Shown here: one piece after another, positions 44,455-52,734 of the stretch
Layout: each line of letters begins with the position of its first letter
Numbering within the stretch: position 1 is the first letter of the stretch
The notes under the pieces: generated by a model
Databases searched by the model: none
What the model saw: the letters and a program-made list of their open reading frames with translations, nothing else
Told to the model about the DNA's origin: nothing
Source: Filimonas effusa
GTDB taxonomy: Bacteria > Bacteroidota > Bacteroidia > Chitinophagales > Chitinophagaceae
Length of the DNA: 64,000 bases
NCBI RefSeq assembly: GCF_004118675.1
Contig: NZ_SDHZ01000003.1
Span: forward strand, 124,001-188,000
Direction: 5' to 3'
Made by a program: the position numbers and the translations under genes

Positions 44455-46107
44455 CTACAGGCCCTGAATAAAAGCATTCAGATTTTCTTCGCGGGGCATA
44501 TTAATTTTCTTGCGCAGACGGTATCGCGCCACCTTAAGACTATCGGGAGATATTCCCAGCAGGGTGGAAATATCAGTTGGAGACAAATTCATTTTAATAA
44601 GCGAAACCAGCTTCAAATCGTTCGACGTAAGATTGTCGGCATATTTTTTCAGGTTGTTGAGAAAACTCTGGTGAACCTGCTCGAATACCCCTCTGAATTC
44701 CCCCCAATACTGATCGTGATTGAAATTCTGGTTGATCTGATGGATCAATTGCTGGAGCTGCTTTTTTTGATCACGTTTATCCTCTTTCACCAAACCTTCC
44801 AGCCTTTCGCGTAATTCTTCCAGAAGCTGGTTCTTTTGTATAATATGAAGGGTATATGTAGACAATTCTCTGGCCCGCAGGTCAAGATCCTGCTTCAGGT
44901 TATTTTCCTGCAGCTCTTTATTGCGTAAATCGGCTTCCATGAGCGCCTTTTGCGACTCAAACCTTTGCAGATTCTGCATCTGAAGCGCCTTTTCATTCCG
45001 TATTTTCAGGCGTTGCCGGCTAATCACCAATAGCCCCACCACAACCAGCAGCACTACTACTATAATGCCTGCAATACTCAGGATAACCGTATTCCTGTGT
45101 CCCAGCCGCAACCGCTCGATCTCGGCATTCTTTTTCCCTGTTTCGCTCATCACCTGCAGGAACGCTACCTGCTTGCTGTTCTCTATGGAATAAATATCCG
45201 ACAGTTTCGCACGGCTCAACTCCAGGTAATAAAAAGCACTATCATTATGCCCTAATAAATTCCAGGCCTTGGCCAGATCACGGTAGGCGGAACTCTGCTG
45301 ATAAGGATCATTAGCCTCCAGTGATAACTGAAGCGCTTTGCCCGACTGCACAAGGCTTTCACTGTAATGGCCGGTTTTCCGGAGAATGTCTCCCAGGTTG
45401 TTCTCCACTTCAATAATGGCCAGTTTATTATTCAATTGCTGGTGCAGTTCCAGCGCCCTGTTGAAGTAATGGCGGGCAGAATCGAAACGCCCGAGGTCTT
45501 CAAATATACTGCCCAGGTTTTCATTGATCTTTGCCAGCCCCGATTTATTACCCGTAACCTCATAGTGATAAAACGCCTGCCGCTGAAAATAAAATGCACT
45601 GTCGTACATCTGCCGTTTCTCATACAGATGGCCTATCCGGCCATATGTATCGCCCAAACCATTCTGATTCTGAAAACGGCTATATATTGCCAGCGCTTTA
45701 TCGTACTGCGGGCGTGCCAGGGGTTCCTGTTTATTGTGATAATAAAGGCTTCCCAGGTCGTTGTAGTTGGCAGCCAGCAACTCGTCCTGCCCTTCTTTTG
45801 CAAACGCTTCGGACGCCTGAAGATGAAAGTCCAGCGATTGCGCATAATGCCCAAAATAATAGCTGATAACCCCCATCTGGCGTAAGCATCTGGCGGCAAC
45901 CACGCGCTCTTTTTCGTCCTGCGCCTTATTGTAAATTTCCCGCAGCAGCATGAAAGCTGTATCAGGCGATTCTTTGCTTAAACTGATGGCTTTCTCCAGT
46001 TCGTTTTTAAGCAGGTGCTGGGCATTAGCAGGTAAAATATTCCCCACTAATATGATTATTCCCACTACGGTATAGAGGCAGTTTTTAAAAAAAGAACGGC
46101 ACCACAT
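44455..46107 (-). CDS. TPR-transmembrane-HTH regulator
   Basis: A 550-residue protein with a signal peptide or first membrane segment (VVGIIILVGNILPANA) and six or more TPR repeats (about 75-320: LAANYNDLGSLYYHNKQEPL, YGRIGHLYEKRQMYDSAFYF, INENLGSIFEDLGRFDSARH). A membrane helix follows (ILSIAGIIVVVLLVVVGLLV, about 343-363), then a long coiled coil and a C-terminal LuxR-like helix-turn-helix (LVSLIKMNLSPTDISTLLG, then ISPDSLKVARYRLRKKI). It is a one-component membrane regulator: periplasmic TPR sensing, cytoplasmic DNA binding. It is upstream and same-strand of the receptor-phytase operon and may control it; it may equally act elsewhere. Confidence 0.88.
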   Translation of the reverse strand: MWCRSFFKNCLYTVVGIIILVGNILPANAQHLLKNELEKAISLSKESPDTAFMLLREIYNKAQDEKERVVAARCLRQMGVISYYFGHYAQSLDFHLQASEAFAKEGQDELLAANYNDLGSLYYHNKQEPLARPQYDKALAIYSRFQNQNGLGDTYGRIGHLYEKRQMYDSAFYFQRQAFYHYEVTGNKSGLAKINENLGSIFEDLGRFDSARHYFNRALELHQQLNNKLAIIEVENNLGDILRKTGHYSESLVQSGKALQLSLEANDPYQQSSAYRDLAKAWNLLGHNDSAFYYLELSRAKLSDIYSIENSKQVAFLQVMSETGKKNAEIERLRLGHRNTVILSIAGIIVVVLLVVVGLLVISRQRLKIRNEKALQMQNLQRFESQKALMEADLRNKELQENNLKQDLDLRARELSTYTLHIIQKNQLLEELRERLEGLVKEDKRDQKKQLQQLIHQINQNFNHDQYWGEFRGVFEQVHQSFLNNLKKYADNLTSNDLKLVSLIKMNLSPTDISTLLGISPDSLKVARYRLRKKINMPREENLNAFIQGL

Positions 46108-46180
46108 GCCTGCAAAGAAAATATATCAATGTTACGGAATAGTTAAGCCTCTGTTGCTGGTACAATTACGCAGTTTTTAG

Positions 46181-46188
46181 TACGTTTG
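46181..46188 (+). promoter_or_regulatory. -7 promoter element of marC
   Basis: TACGTTTG matches TAnnTTTG. A GTTG at 46153-46156 is 24 bp upstream, longer than usual. The start codon is 14 bases downstream. The box overlaps the palindrome TTTGTACAAA (46185-46194). Confidence 0.42.
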
Positions 46189-46202
46189 TACAAACCCCCT
46201 TT

Positions 46203-46781
46203 ATGTCGTTTAACTTTGACCAGTTAATAACTATCACTTTTACACTTTTTGCCGTGATAGACATCGTTGGCTCCGTTCCCCTATTAATTTCACTGAAAGA
46301 TAAAATGGGGGGACTCCGGGCAACACAAGCTACCCTGGTCTCGGGTTTTCTGATGCTGGCGTTTCTTTTTGTGGGCCAGGAATTTCTTAAAATACTGGGG
46401 CTCGATATCCGCTCTTTTGCCGTTGGCGGCTCTATTGTCATTTTCCTGTTAGGACTTGAAATGGTACTGGGCCACGAGATCTTTAAGGCTGACGCCAATG
46501 CGCAGTCAGGTACAGTAGTTCCTGTAGCATTTCCCATTATTGCAGGTAGTGGTACACTTACAACCATCATGTCGTTAAAAGCCAATTTTGAGGAGACTTA
46601 TATCCTTGCAGGCATCTTTATTAACCTTATTATCGTATATATCGTACTTAAATCACTTGTTTGGATCAAAAAAGTATTAGGTGAAAACGGACTCACAGCG
46701 GTCCGCAAGTTTTTTGGTGTAATACTGTTAGCCATAGCCGTAAAAATCTTTGGCAGCAACCTTTCCGCCTTTGGCAAATAA
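46203..46781 (+). CDS. MarC-family integral membrane protein
   Basis: A 192-residue protein with about six membrane helices and the MarC signatures FTLFAVIDIVGSVPLLISL near the start, FAVGGSIVIFLLGLEMVLG in the middle, VVPVAFPIIAGSGTLTTIM and ending with KFFGVILLAIAVKIFGSNL. MarC proteins are widespread with no settled transport role (the older link to multiple antibiotic resistance was withdrawn). It is divergent from the TPR-HTH regulator (95-bp gap). Confidence 0.95.
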   Translation: MSFNFDQLITITFTLFAVIDIVGSVPLLISLKDKMGGLRATQATLVSGFLMLAFLFVGQEFLKILGLDIRSFAVGGSIVIFLLGLEMVLGHEIFKADANAQSGTVVPVAFPIIAGSGTLTTIMSLKANFEETYILAGIFINLIIVYIVLKSLVWIKKVLGENGLTAVRKFFGVILLAIAVKIFGSNLSAFGK

Positions 46782-46867
46782 GGAAGCTAATTGCAGATTT
46801 ATTCCATTTTAATTTTATCTATATGTTTATTTAAGGTTCGAAGGTATTTTTAGTACGCTATCATGTA

Positions 46868-46875
46868 TATTTTTG
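46868..46875 (+). promoter_or_regulatory. -7 promoter element of the receiver-sugar transferase operon
   Basis: TATTTTTG matches TAnnTTTG and lies 23 bases before the ATG at 46899. No good -33 box was seen. Confidence 0.42.
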
Positions 46876-46898
46876 TCACATACTAATTCACATCTCCT

Positions 46899-47309
46899 AT
46901 GGCCCTCAGTGAAAATGCGATATTGCCTAAGTTGTTCATTATTGAGGACGACCCGTCTATTCAGATGGTGTTGAGTAAGTTTTTGTCAAAAACTTTTGAA
47001 CTCAACGTATTTGGTAGCGCAATGAATGCATTGGCTTATTTACAGGAAGGGAACATCCCTGATATTATTATATCAGACCTGCATATCCCTGGTTTAAGCG
47101 GAATGGAACTATTGAAGCAGCTGAAATCAAGCGGTATTTTTAATTCAGTACCGGTTGTTATTTTATCGGGTGAAGAAAACAGCGAAACACGTATCCTCTG
47201 CCTGGAAGCAGGTGCAGATGATTTTATAGTGAAGCCATTTAGTCCACGTGAACTTGAAGTAAGACTAAAGATGATCCTTAAACGTCACGGAAAAGTACTG
47301 GCCAACTAA
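46899..47309 (+). CDS. single-domain response regulator (receiver only)
   Basis: A 136-residue CheY-like receiver with all key residues: acidic pocket E16-D17-D18 (FIIEDDPS), phospho-acceptor D60 (DIIISDLHIPGLSG), S90 (VVILSGEEN) and K112 (GADDFIVKPFSP). There is no output domain, so it must act by protein contact. The sugar transferase 32 bp downstream carries a receiver-like N-terminus, a natural partner for dimer-like contact. Its kinase is not in the window. Confidence 0.93.
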   Translation: MALSENAILPKLFIIEDDPSIQMVLSKFLSKTFELNVFGSAMNALAYLQEGNIPDIIISDLHIPGLSGMELLKQLKSSGIFNSVPVVILSGEENSETRILCLEAGADDFIVKPFSPRELEVRLKMILKRHGKVLAN

Positions 47310-47341
47310 CCAGCGATTGACATACTTAGAGATTTTGATAT

Positions 47342-48538
47342 ATGAGTAACCCCCAGCAGGAAACACCTGGCGCTATAATAGCTGTAATTAATGCTTCTGA
47401 AGCTGTATCAACCCGGCTTGACTCACTGGATTTCGACGATTCCGTACTCGTTTATTTTAAGAACGAAACAGAATTTATATCCAAATGGGAAAAGCAGCTG
47501 TTCGATGTATCCTGCATTATATCAGAAGCAGAGGTAATGGCACCTGCAGGTATCTCTTTTGCAACCATCCTTCAACAGAAGAAATTCCCCCGCGTTCCTT
47601 TTTTTATTATCTGTGATCATTCAAACGAAAACCTGGCCGTACTTGCATTGAGATCGGGGGTATCAGACATATTTACCCGTCCTTTCGATTCAGAAGCATT
47701 ACAAACACGTGTTCTCTTCTTTAAAAAATACGGCCACCTGCTGCCCGGAAAAGTGAATGAGCTGCGGTCTGAAAAATATAAAACGCCAACAGTAAAGCGG
47801 ATCTTCGACCTTGTATTTTCAAGCCTTGCTTTATTGTGCCTGTCACCGGTTTTTCTGATTGTATATATAGCGCTTAAACTGGAATCAAAAGGACCTGCCT
47901 TCTACTATTCTTATCGTGTGGGTACCGGCTACAATGTATTTAAATTTTACAAGTTCAGGTCTATGTATGTCAATGCCGACAAACGTCTGAAAGATCTGCA
48001 ACATTTGAACCAGTATAACGCTGCCGCCAAAACAACTGAGTCCGGAACTGCAAATAGTCCGCTTTGCGCAGATTGCGCCAAAGCCGGTACCAAATGCCAA
48101 TTTCTCATTTATGCCGATAACAATACCTGGTGTGAAAAACAATATATCTCTTCCCGTAAAAAGGAAAGCGGCTCTGCATTCTTCAAACTAAAAGACGACC
48201 CCCGTATTACCAAAGTAGGCAAGATTTTGCGCAATACCAGTATCGACGAACTTCCCCAGCTATGGAATGTATTCATCGGCGACATGAGTATTGTAGGCAA
48301 CCGTCCGTTACCTCTTTATGAGGCTGAAAAACTCACTACCGACAAATATGCTCTTCGTTTTCTTGCTCCTGCAGGCATCACCGGCCTCTGGCAGGTTGAA
48401 AAAAGAGGCAAAGGAGAAATGTCGGAAGAGGAACGCCTTATGCTCGATAACACTTACGCGCAAAATCACAGCTTCACCAGTGACATTAAACTTATACTGA
48501 AAACAATACCTGCGCTCTTCCAGAAAGAGAATGTGTAG
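47342..48538 (+). CDS. initiating sugar-phosphate transferase fused to a pseudo-receiver
   Basis: A 398-residue protein in two parts. Residues 11-135 look like a receiver domain that has lost its chemistry: the usual Asp is replaced by Glu (CIISEAEV, E62) and the conserved Lys by Arg ([12 protein letters not shown]113). Residues 151-398 are a bacterial sugar transferase (polyprenol-phosphate sugar-phosphate transferase, WcaJ/WbaP type) with [19 protein letters not shown] as membrane segment, [45 protein letters not shown] and [14 protein letters not shown]. Between these, residues 225-278 are an extra insert with four Cys (C242, C245, C252, C264), possibly a metal site. It starts the lipid-linked glycan. 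Confidence 0.9.
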   Translation: MSNPQQETPGAIIAVINASEAVSTRLDSLDFDDSVLVYFKNETEFISKWEKQLFDVSCIISEAEVMAPAGISFATILQQKKFPRVPFFIICDHSNENLAVLALRSGVSDIFTRPFDSEALQTRVLFFKKYGHLLPGKVNELRSEKYKTPTVKRIFDLVFSSLALLCLSPVFLIVYIALKLESKGPAFYYSYRVGTGYNVFKFYKFRSMYVNADKRLKDLQHLNQYNAAAKTTESGTANSPLCADCAKAGTKCQFLIYADNNTWCEKQYISSRKKESGSAFFKLKDDPRITKVGKILRNTSIDELPQLWNVFIGDMSIVGNRPLPLYEAEKLTTDKYALRFLAPAGITGLWQVEKRGKGEMSEEERLMLDNTYAQNHSFTSDIKLILKTIPALFQKENV

Positions 48539-48559
48539 GAACAGATATTTTTTATTGCT

Positions 48560-49732
48560 TTACTTTCTTTTCGCCTTTTCCCATGCAGCACTCTGCTTGC
48601 CGCCTATGAACCGATTAATGCCAGCCAGCACAGCATAGTTCATCATGCAGAAATAATAGGGAACGAAAAGTAATTTCACCTTGATCTTACGCTGTTCCAT
48701 TAACCAACCAGCCAGGGCAGCACCGTAAAAAGCCACCTGGCCTGCCAGCAACAATTGATATAACCAGCCACCGCCTCGTATTACGATAACTATATTCAAG
48801 AGCAATACCAATATCATCAGAAAAGGCACCACCGTCCAGCGTAAAACCCTGTGGCTTACATACTGAAACGACAATACCGGTTGCCTGAAAGGCAACAGTA
48901 GCGGCGCCAGCCAGCAAATAGACTGTATACCTCCCGCAGCTATGCGCACTTTACGTTTAAGTTCCTCGCCAACATTAGCAGAGCTATTTTCCAAAGCATA
49001 AGCCTCGGGCTCATACACAATACGATACCCCTTCTGCGCTATCAGCATGGAGATCATGAAATCATCCAGGATACTATTTGCCGACACGGGCTGGTACAAA
49101 CTTGTACGTACGCTGAATAGCTCACCCGCAGCACCTACAACAGAATACAGCTCAGAGTCCCAGCGCTTTAAAGCCGATTCATATTTCCAGTAAAAACCTT
49201 CGCCTGCCGTTGCATCAGAAACTGCATCAACATTCACTCTTTTCTCACCTGCCACAGCTCCTACCTTAGCATCGGCATAATGACGGCATATCAGCTTTAC
49301 CGCTTGCTTGTTTAATACCGTATTGGCATCGGTAAACACAACTATTTCGGATGTAACTTCCCTCATAGCCCGATGCACCGCCGCAATTTTACCGCTCCTG
49401 CCGGGCTGGTGCAACAGCTTTACCACAGGATAACGGGCAATAATACCGGGTGTGGCATCTGAAGAGCCATCTGTTACAAACAGGTAACTAATTTTGTCTG
49501 CGGGATAATCGAGCGCCAGCGTGTTCAGGATCTTATCCTCAATACAATCAGCTTCATTATAGGCAGCAACAATCACTGTGACCGTAGGCCATTCATATGA
49601 TAGCTTGTTTAAAGCATCACTCCGTTTGCCCTTTAGCGCTACACGTATCTTAACGAGCAGGTACAATAAAATACCGTAACCGAAAAAGGCGTAAAAAACG
49701 ATAAACAATGCTATCCAGAATATATATACCAT
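48560..49732 (-). CDS. membrane glycosyltransferase, family 2
   Basis: A 390-residue GT2 enzyme: an N-terminal membrane helix (FWIALFIVFYAFFGYGILLY), a GT-A domain (VTVIVAAYNEADCIEDKI, FVTDGSSDATPGII, VVFTDANTVLNKQA with the DxN/DAN metal site, and a DDFMISMLI acceptor segment), then three or four C-terminal helices. The topology resembles processive polysaccharide synthases such as IcaA/HasA types, but the QxxRW motif is absent (the equivalent region reads ENSSANVGEELKRKVRIAAG), so polymerase activity is doubtful. It follows the GT2 at 49742 by 9 bp. Confidence 0.85.
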   Translation of the reverse strand: MVYIFWIALFIVFYAFFGYGILLYLLVKIRVALKGKRSDALNKLSYEWPTVTVIVAAYNEADCIEDKILNTLALDYPADKISYLFVTDGSSDATPGIIARYPVVKLLHQPGRSGKIAAVHRAMREVTSEIVVFTDANTVLNKQAVKLICRHYADAKVGAVAGEKRVNVDAVSDATAGEGFYWKYESALKRWDSELYSVVGAAGELFSVRTSLYQPVSANSILDDFMISMLIAQKGYRIVYEPEAYALENSSANVGEELKRKVRIAAGGIQSICWLAPLLLPFRQPVLSFQYVSHRVLRWTVVPFLMILVLLLNIVIVIRGGGWLYQLLLAGQVAFYGAALAGWLMEQRKIKVKLLFVPYYFCMMNYAVLAGINRFIGGKQSAAWEKAKRK

Positions 49733-49741
49733 AAATATTAA

Positions 49742-50656
49742 CTACTTGATACGATAACCTAAATTCCTGCTCTCGGTGCCGTTGGTAAAATTCCACCATA
49801 TAGCCCTGAAGAGCACACCAATAAACTTTGCATTTCCCTCTTTTATATACCTTATAATATTACGGGGCGCTACCACAGACAGAAAGTAGATCCAGAATAC
49901 CATCTTTTTAAAAGCAGGCGCATTACGCCTGATGAAAAGGATCCTGTTACGGTTCATGAAAAACTCCTTCAAAGCGCTGCCTGCACCTACCGATATCGAT
50001 TCTTTATGATAGATCAGTGCCGCCATTTGCACCCATGCAGTATAACCTGCGCGGCGGATATGCGCCCCCCAGTCCACCTCTTCGTAATAAAGGAAAAAAT
50101 GCTCCGCCATAGTACCTGCTTTTTCTATGGCAGCACGGCGCACCATCATGGCTGCCCCGTGACAAAAGCCGGTAATACCTGTAACATGATCATACTGGCC
50201 GTTATCCTGCTCAAACTGGCCAATACAGCTATTCCGGCCTGTATAATAGTTCATTTCCGTAAATCCTGCATATTGCAAAAGCCCCGGCTGTTGAAAGTAA
50301 TGAATGCGTGGCGAAACCATCCCCACTTCATCATGCTCATCCAGTGTTTGCACCAGCGTTGCTACCAGGCCTTCAGTAAACTCCGTATCGTTATTTACAA
50401 AAAACAGGTAGTCGCCGGTAGCTTCCGTCACCCCCAGGTTGTTGCCGCCCGCAAATCCCAGGTTTTTCTCCGAGCGTATGAATTTAACACCAGGATATTT
50501 TTCTTTCCATCCGGGTACCGGGTTCACCTCGCTGGCATTATCAACCACAATGATCTCGATATTGGGATACGAATTGGTACGAAAAACAGACGCCAGAAGT
50601 GCTTCTGTTACGTAATTGTGATTAAAATTTACTGAAATAATGGAAACAGAACGCAT
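49742..50656 (-). CDS. glycosyltransferase family 2 (rhamnosyltransferase-like)
   Basis: A 304-residue GT2 enzyme starting at ATG 50656 (MRSVSIISVNFNHNYVTEAL); an upstream start at 50710 is unlikely. It has NIEIIVVDNASEVNPVPG, EKNLGFAGGNNLGVTEATG with DYLFFVNNDTEF (metal-binding NDT) and an YYEEVDWGAHIRRAG acceptor segment. A C-terminal amphipathic tail suggests membrane attachment. It begins a two-gene minus-strand operon with the GT2 at 48560 and is divergent from the partner-switching set. Confidence 0.9.
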   Translation of the reverse strand: MRSVSIISVNFNHNYVTEALLASVFRTNSYPNIEIIVVDNASEVNPVPGWKEKYPGVKFIRSEKNLGFAGGNNLGVTEATGDYLFFVNNDTEFTEGLVATLVQTLDEHDEVGMVSPRIHYFQQPGLLQYAGFTEMNYYTGRNSCIGQFEQDNGQYDHVTGITGFCHGAAMMVRRAAIEKAGTMAEHFFLYYEEVDWGAHIRRAGYTAWVQMAALIYHKESISVGAGSALKEFFMNRNRILFIRRNAPAFKKMVFWIYFLSVVAPRNIIRYIKEGNAKFIGVLFRAIWWNFTNGTESRNLGYRIK

Positions 50657-50684
50657 AGAAGGGCACTTGCTGCTAATAATAGAT

Positions 50685-50692
50685 TTACTTTG
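50685..50692 (+). promoter_or_regulatory. possible -7 element of the partner-switching operon
   Basis: TTACTTTG is one base from TAnnTTTG and lies 20 bases before the TTG start at 50713; ACTTG at 50665-50669 is a weak -33 candidate with 15-bp spacing. Modest support. Confidence 0.35.
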
Positions 50693-50712
50693 ACGGGTGA
50701 AAATATTCAAAC

Positions 50713-51246
50713 TTGAGCAGAAAGAAGCCCATACAGGAACAAATTTTTGACATCAAACAGTTAAGCGAAAGCCAGCTGAAAGTTGAAGAGAAGCTGAATG
50801 AGCTTATTGAACTGCTCGGTAATACTGAACTTGACAGTGAGAATATAAAACAGATCCGCCAGAAGTTTAACGAAGCTGCGGATAAAGCCGGTACTGCCAG
50901 TTCACTGGCAGCTTTCCAGGAACTTGATGCCGATAGTTTGTCGAGAGATCAGATGCTGGATAATTTAAGTATTCTTCTGGCCAATAATACGATCGATAGT
51001 AAACAGTCGAAGCTGCACCTGCGAAATATCACCATCAGGAAAGTACTATTATTCCTGATTGGCCTGGTAATGGTAGTGTTGGGAATGGGAATGATCATCA
51101 TGCCCGCACCACCATATTTCGAGATGTTCACCATCTTTTATTTCACAACCGACGACGGCGTGACTCTAATGGATCTGATAGCGTTGCTGGTAGTTTTGTG
51201 TGGTGTATATCTGATGGTAACAACGTTCAAAAGAAATAAAAAATGA
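50713..51246 (+). CDS. two-helix membrane protein with N-terminal coiled coil, unknown
   Basis: A 177-residue protein that begins with a TTG codon; the frame is closed just upstream (TGA at 50698-50700) and no ATG is available. Residues 5-60 are a charged coiled coil (EEKLNELIELLGNTELDSEN), and two membrane helices lie near 109-130 (KVLLFLIGLVMVVLGMGMII) and 152-170 (MDLIALLVVLCGVYLMV). The next gene starts within its stop codon (ATGA). I do not recognise a family. By place it is a membrane component of the phosphatase/STAS/kinase set, perhaps its input or anchor. Confidence 0.75.
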   Translation: MSRKKPIQEQIFDIKQLSESQLKVEEKLNELIELLGNTELDSENIKQIRQKFNEAADKAGTASSLAAFQELDADSLSRDQMLDNLSILLANNTIDSKQSKLHLRNITIRKVLLFLIGLVMVVLGMGMIIMPAPPYFEMFTIFYFTTDDGVTLMDLIALLVVLCGVYLMVTTFKRNKK

Positions 51247-52391
51247 CAGCCATACCCGAGAAAAAGATCCTGATCGTTGATGACAACGAACTCTTCTTAA
51301 GGCTGCTGGAAAAGTTTTTCAGAGGAGCCGGGTATAAGTGCATTCTGTCGAATTCAGTAGAACATGCCTTTACTTCGCTTCAGCTGGAAATGCCGGATAT
51401 TATATTATCTGATTACGAAATGCCCGGCAGCAACGGATTCGATTTTCGCCAGCAATTACTGGCGCATAAAAAGTACAGGCATATTCCTTTCGTATTTCTT
51501 ACCGCACATACCAATGACAAGATGGTACTGGAAGGGCTGGGAATGCAGGCGGTAGACTTCATCGATAAACAAACGCCTTTCCCTGTTATTGTATCGAAGC
51601 TCGACAATATCATCCATACTGTTCAGCAGACGCAGGAACTGAATACAGAAGAACTGAAAAAAGCGGCAAGCGCCCTGAATATAAAGTCGGCACCTTCGGC
51701 GCCACCAGAGCTGCAGGGCTTCGGTGTTAATTTTATTTATAAGCCGTACCGCGATTATCCGGGCGGTGATTTCATAGACTTCGTTAAAGCCGATGAACGC
51801 TACACCTTTGTAGTACTTGGCGATGTTATGGGCAAAAAATGGCAGGCATGGTTCTTTAGTTTCGGCTTTCTTAGCTATGTGCGCTCTGCCATCCGTATCT
51901 GTGTACTTGATCATGAGTATTCTCCGGCACGTATCCTTCAAAAAATAAACACGGTAATTTGTTATGACGAGGTATTACAGAATGTACTCTCCAGCCTCTC
52001 AATGCTTATGATAGACTGTACTACAGGTCAGATCACTTATGCAGGAGCAGGCGACCTGCCGCCATTGTATTATAGCAGCCGGGAGCAAAAGATAATACAA
52101 CTTACCTCATCCGGTTTGCTGATGGGATTGAAACAGGACGGGAATTATGAAGACCAGGTACTTGATATGCAGCCCAACGATAAATTACTGCTTTTCTCAG
52201 ATGGCATGACCGACTTTACGGATGAAACCGGCAAGCACAACAACTATGAACTGTTCGTAGAAAAAATGGGCTCTTTCCTGGGCAACAGCAAATCTTTTAA
52301 AGCCTTGTCCGATGATCTGTTTGCGTATTTTGCGAACTTAGCGCCTGTAGACGATTGCAGTATGATTTTTTTTCAAAAAACAACCACATAA
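51243..52391 (+). CDS. response regulator with PP2C (SpoIIE/RsbU-type) phosphatase
   Basis: A 382-residue protein. A receiver (7-125) has D13-D14, phospho-acceptor D57 (ILSDYEMPGSNG), T88 and K109. A linker (126-158) leads to a SpoIIE-type PP2C phosphatase (160-382) with the metal and catalytic motifs YPGGDFIDF, VVLGDVMGKK, TYAGAGDLPPLYY, LLFSDGMTDFTDE and APVDDCSMIF. Such enzymes remove phosphate from STAS-domain proteins, as RsbU and SpoIIE do. The STAS gene follows at once. Phosphorylation of D57 would switch the phosphatase. Confidence 0.95.
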   Translation: MTAIPEKKILIVDDNELFLRLLEKFFRGAGYKCILSNSVEHAFTSLQLEMPDIILSDYEMPGSNGFDFRQQLLAHKKYRHIPFVFLTAHTNDKMVLEGLGMQAVDFIDKQTPFPVIVSKLDNIIHTVQQTQELNTEELKKAASALNIKSAPSAPPELQGFGVNFIYKPYRDYPGGDFIDFVKADERYTFVVLGDVMGKKWQAWFFSFGFLSYVRSAIRICVLDHEYSPARILQKINTVICYDEVLQNVLSSLSMLMIDCTTGQITYAGAGDLPPLYYSSREQKIIQLTSSGLLMGLKQDGNYEDQVLDMQPNDKLLLFSDGMTDFTDETGKHNNYELFVEKMGSFLGNSKSFKALSDDLFAYFANLAPVDDCSMIFFQKTTT

Positions 52392-52392
52392 T

Positions 52393-52734
52393 ATGATCTT
52401 ATCATCAGAAGAAAGAAACGGTTACCTGCTGGCAACCATTGAACTGGCCGAGGCCAGCCTCGATAAGGCCGATGCCTTTAGAGACGAGGTAAGCCAGTTG
52501 CTCGACGCCGGGCATAAGCGTGTAGTCATCAGCTTTGAGAAAGTAACGTATATCGACAGTTCTTTCCTGGGCGCCCTGGTAGCAAGCCTGAAGTATGCTA
52601 TTTCAAAACAGGCAGATATTTCGCTTGTTTCACTTCAAAAAGATATCTATAACCTGATGCACCTGATTAGAATAGACAAGGTGTTTTCTATTTATAACAA
52701 TATTGATGAAGCCGTGCTAAAAAGTGAAAAATAG
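52393..52734 (+). CDS. STAS-domain anti-sigma-factor antagonist-like protein
   Basis: A 113-residue single STAS domain. The phospho-serine region reads VTYIDSSFLGALVASLKYAI, with S56/S57 in the conserved DSS position (D55), and HKRVVISFEKV precedes it as the usual strand. STAS proteins of the RsbV/SpoIIAA type bind their kinase only when unphosphorylated. It lies 1 bp after the PP2C gene and its TAG stop overlaps the GTG start of the next gene. Confidence 0.93.
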   Translation: MILSSEERNGYLLATIELAEASLDKADAFRDEVSQLLDAGHKRVVISFEKVTYIDSSFLGALVASLKYAISKQADISLVSLQKDIYNLMHLIRIDKVFSIYNNIDEAVLKSEK

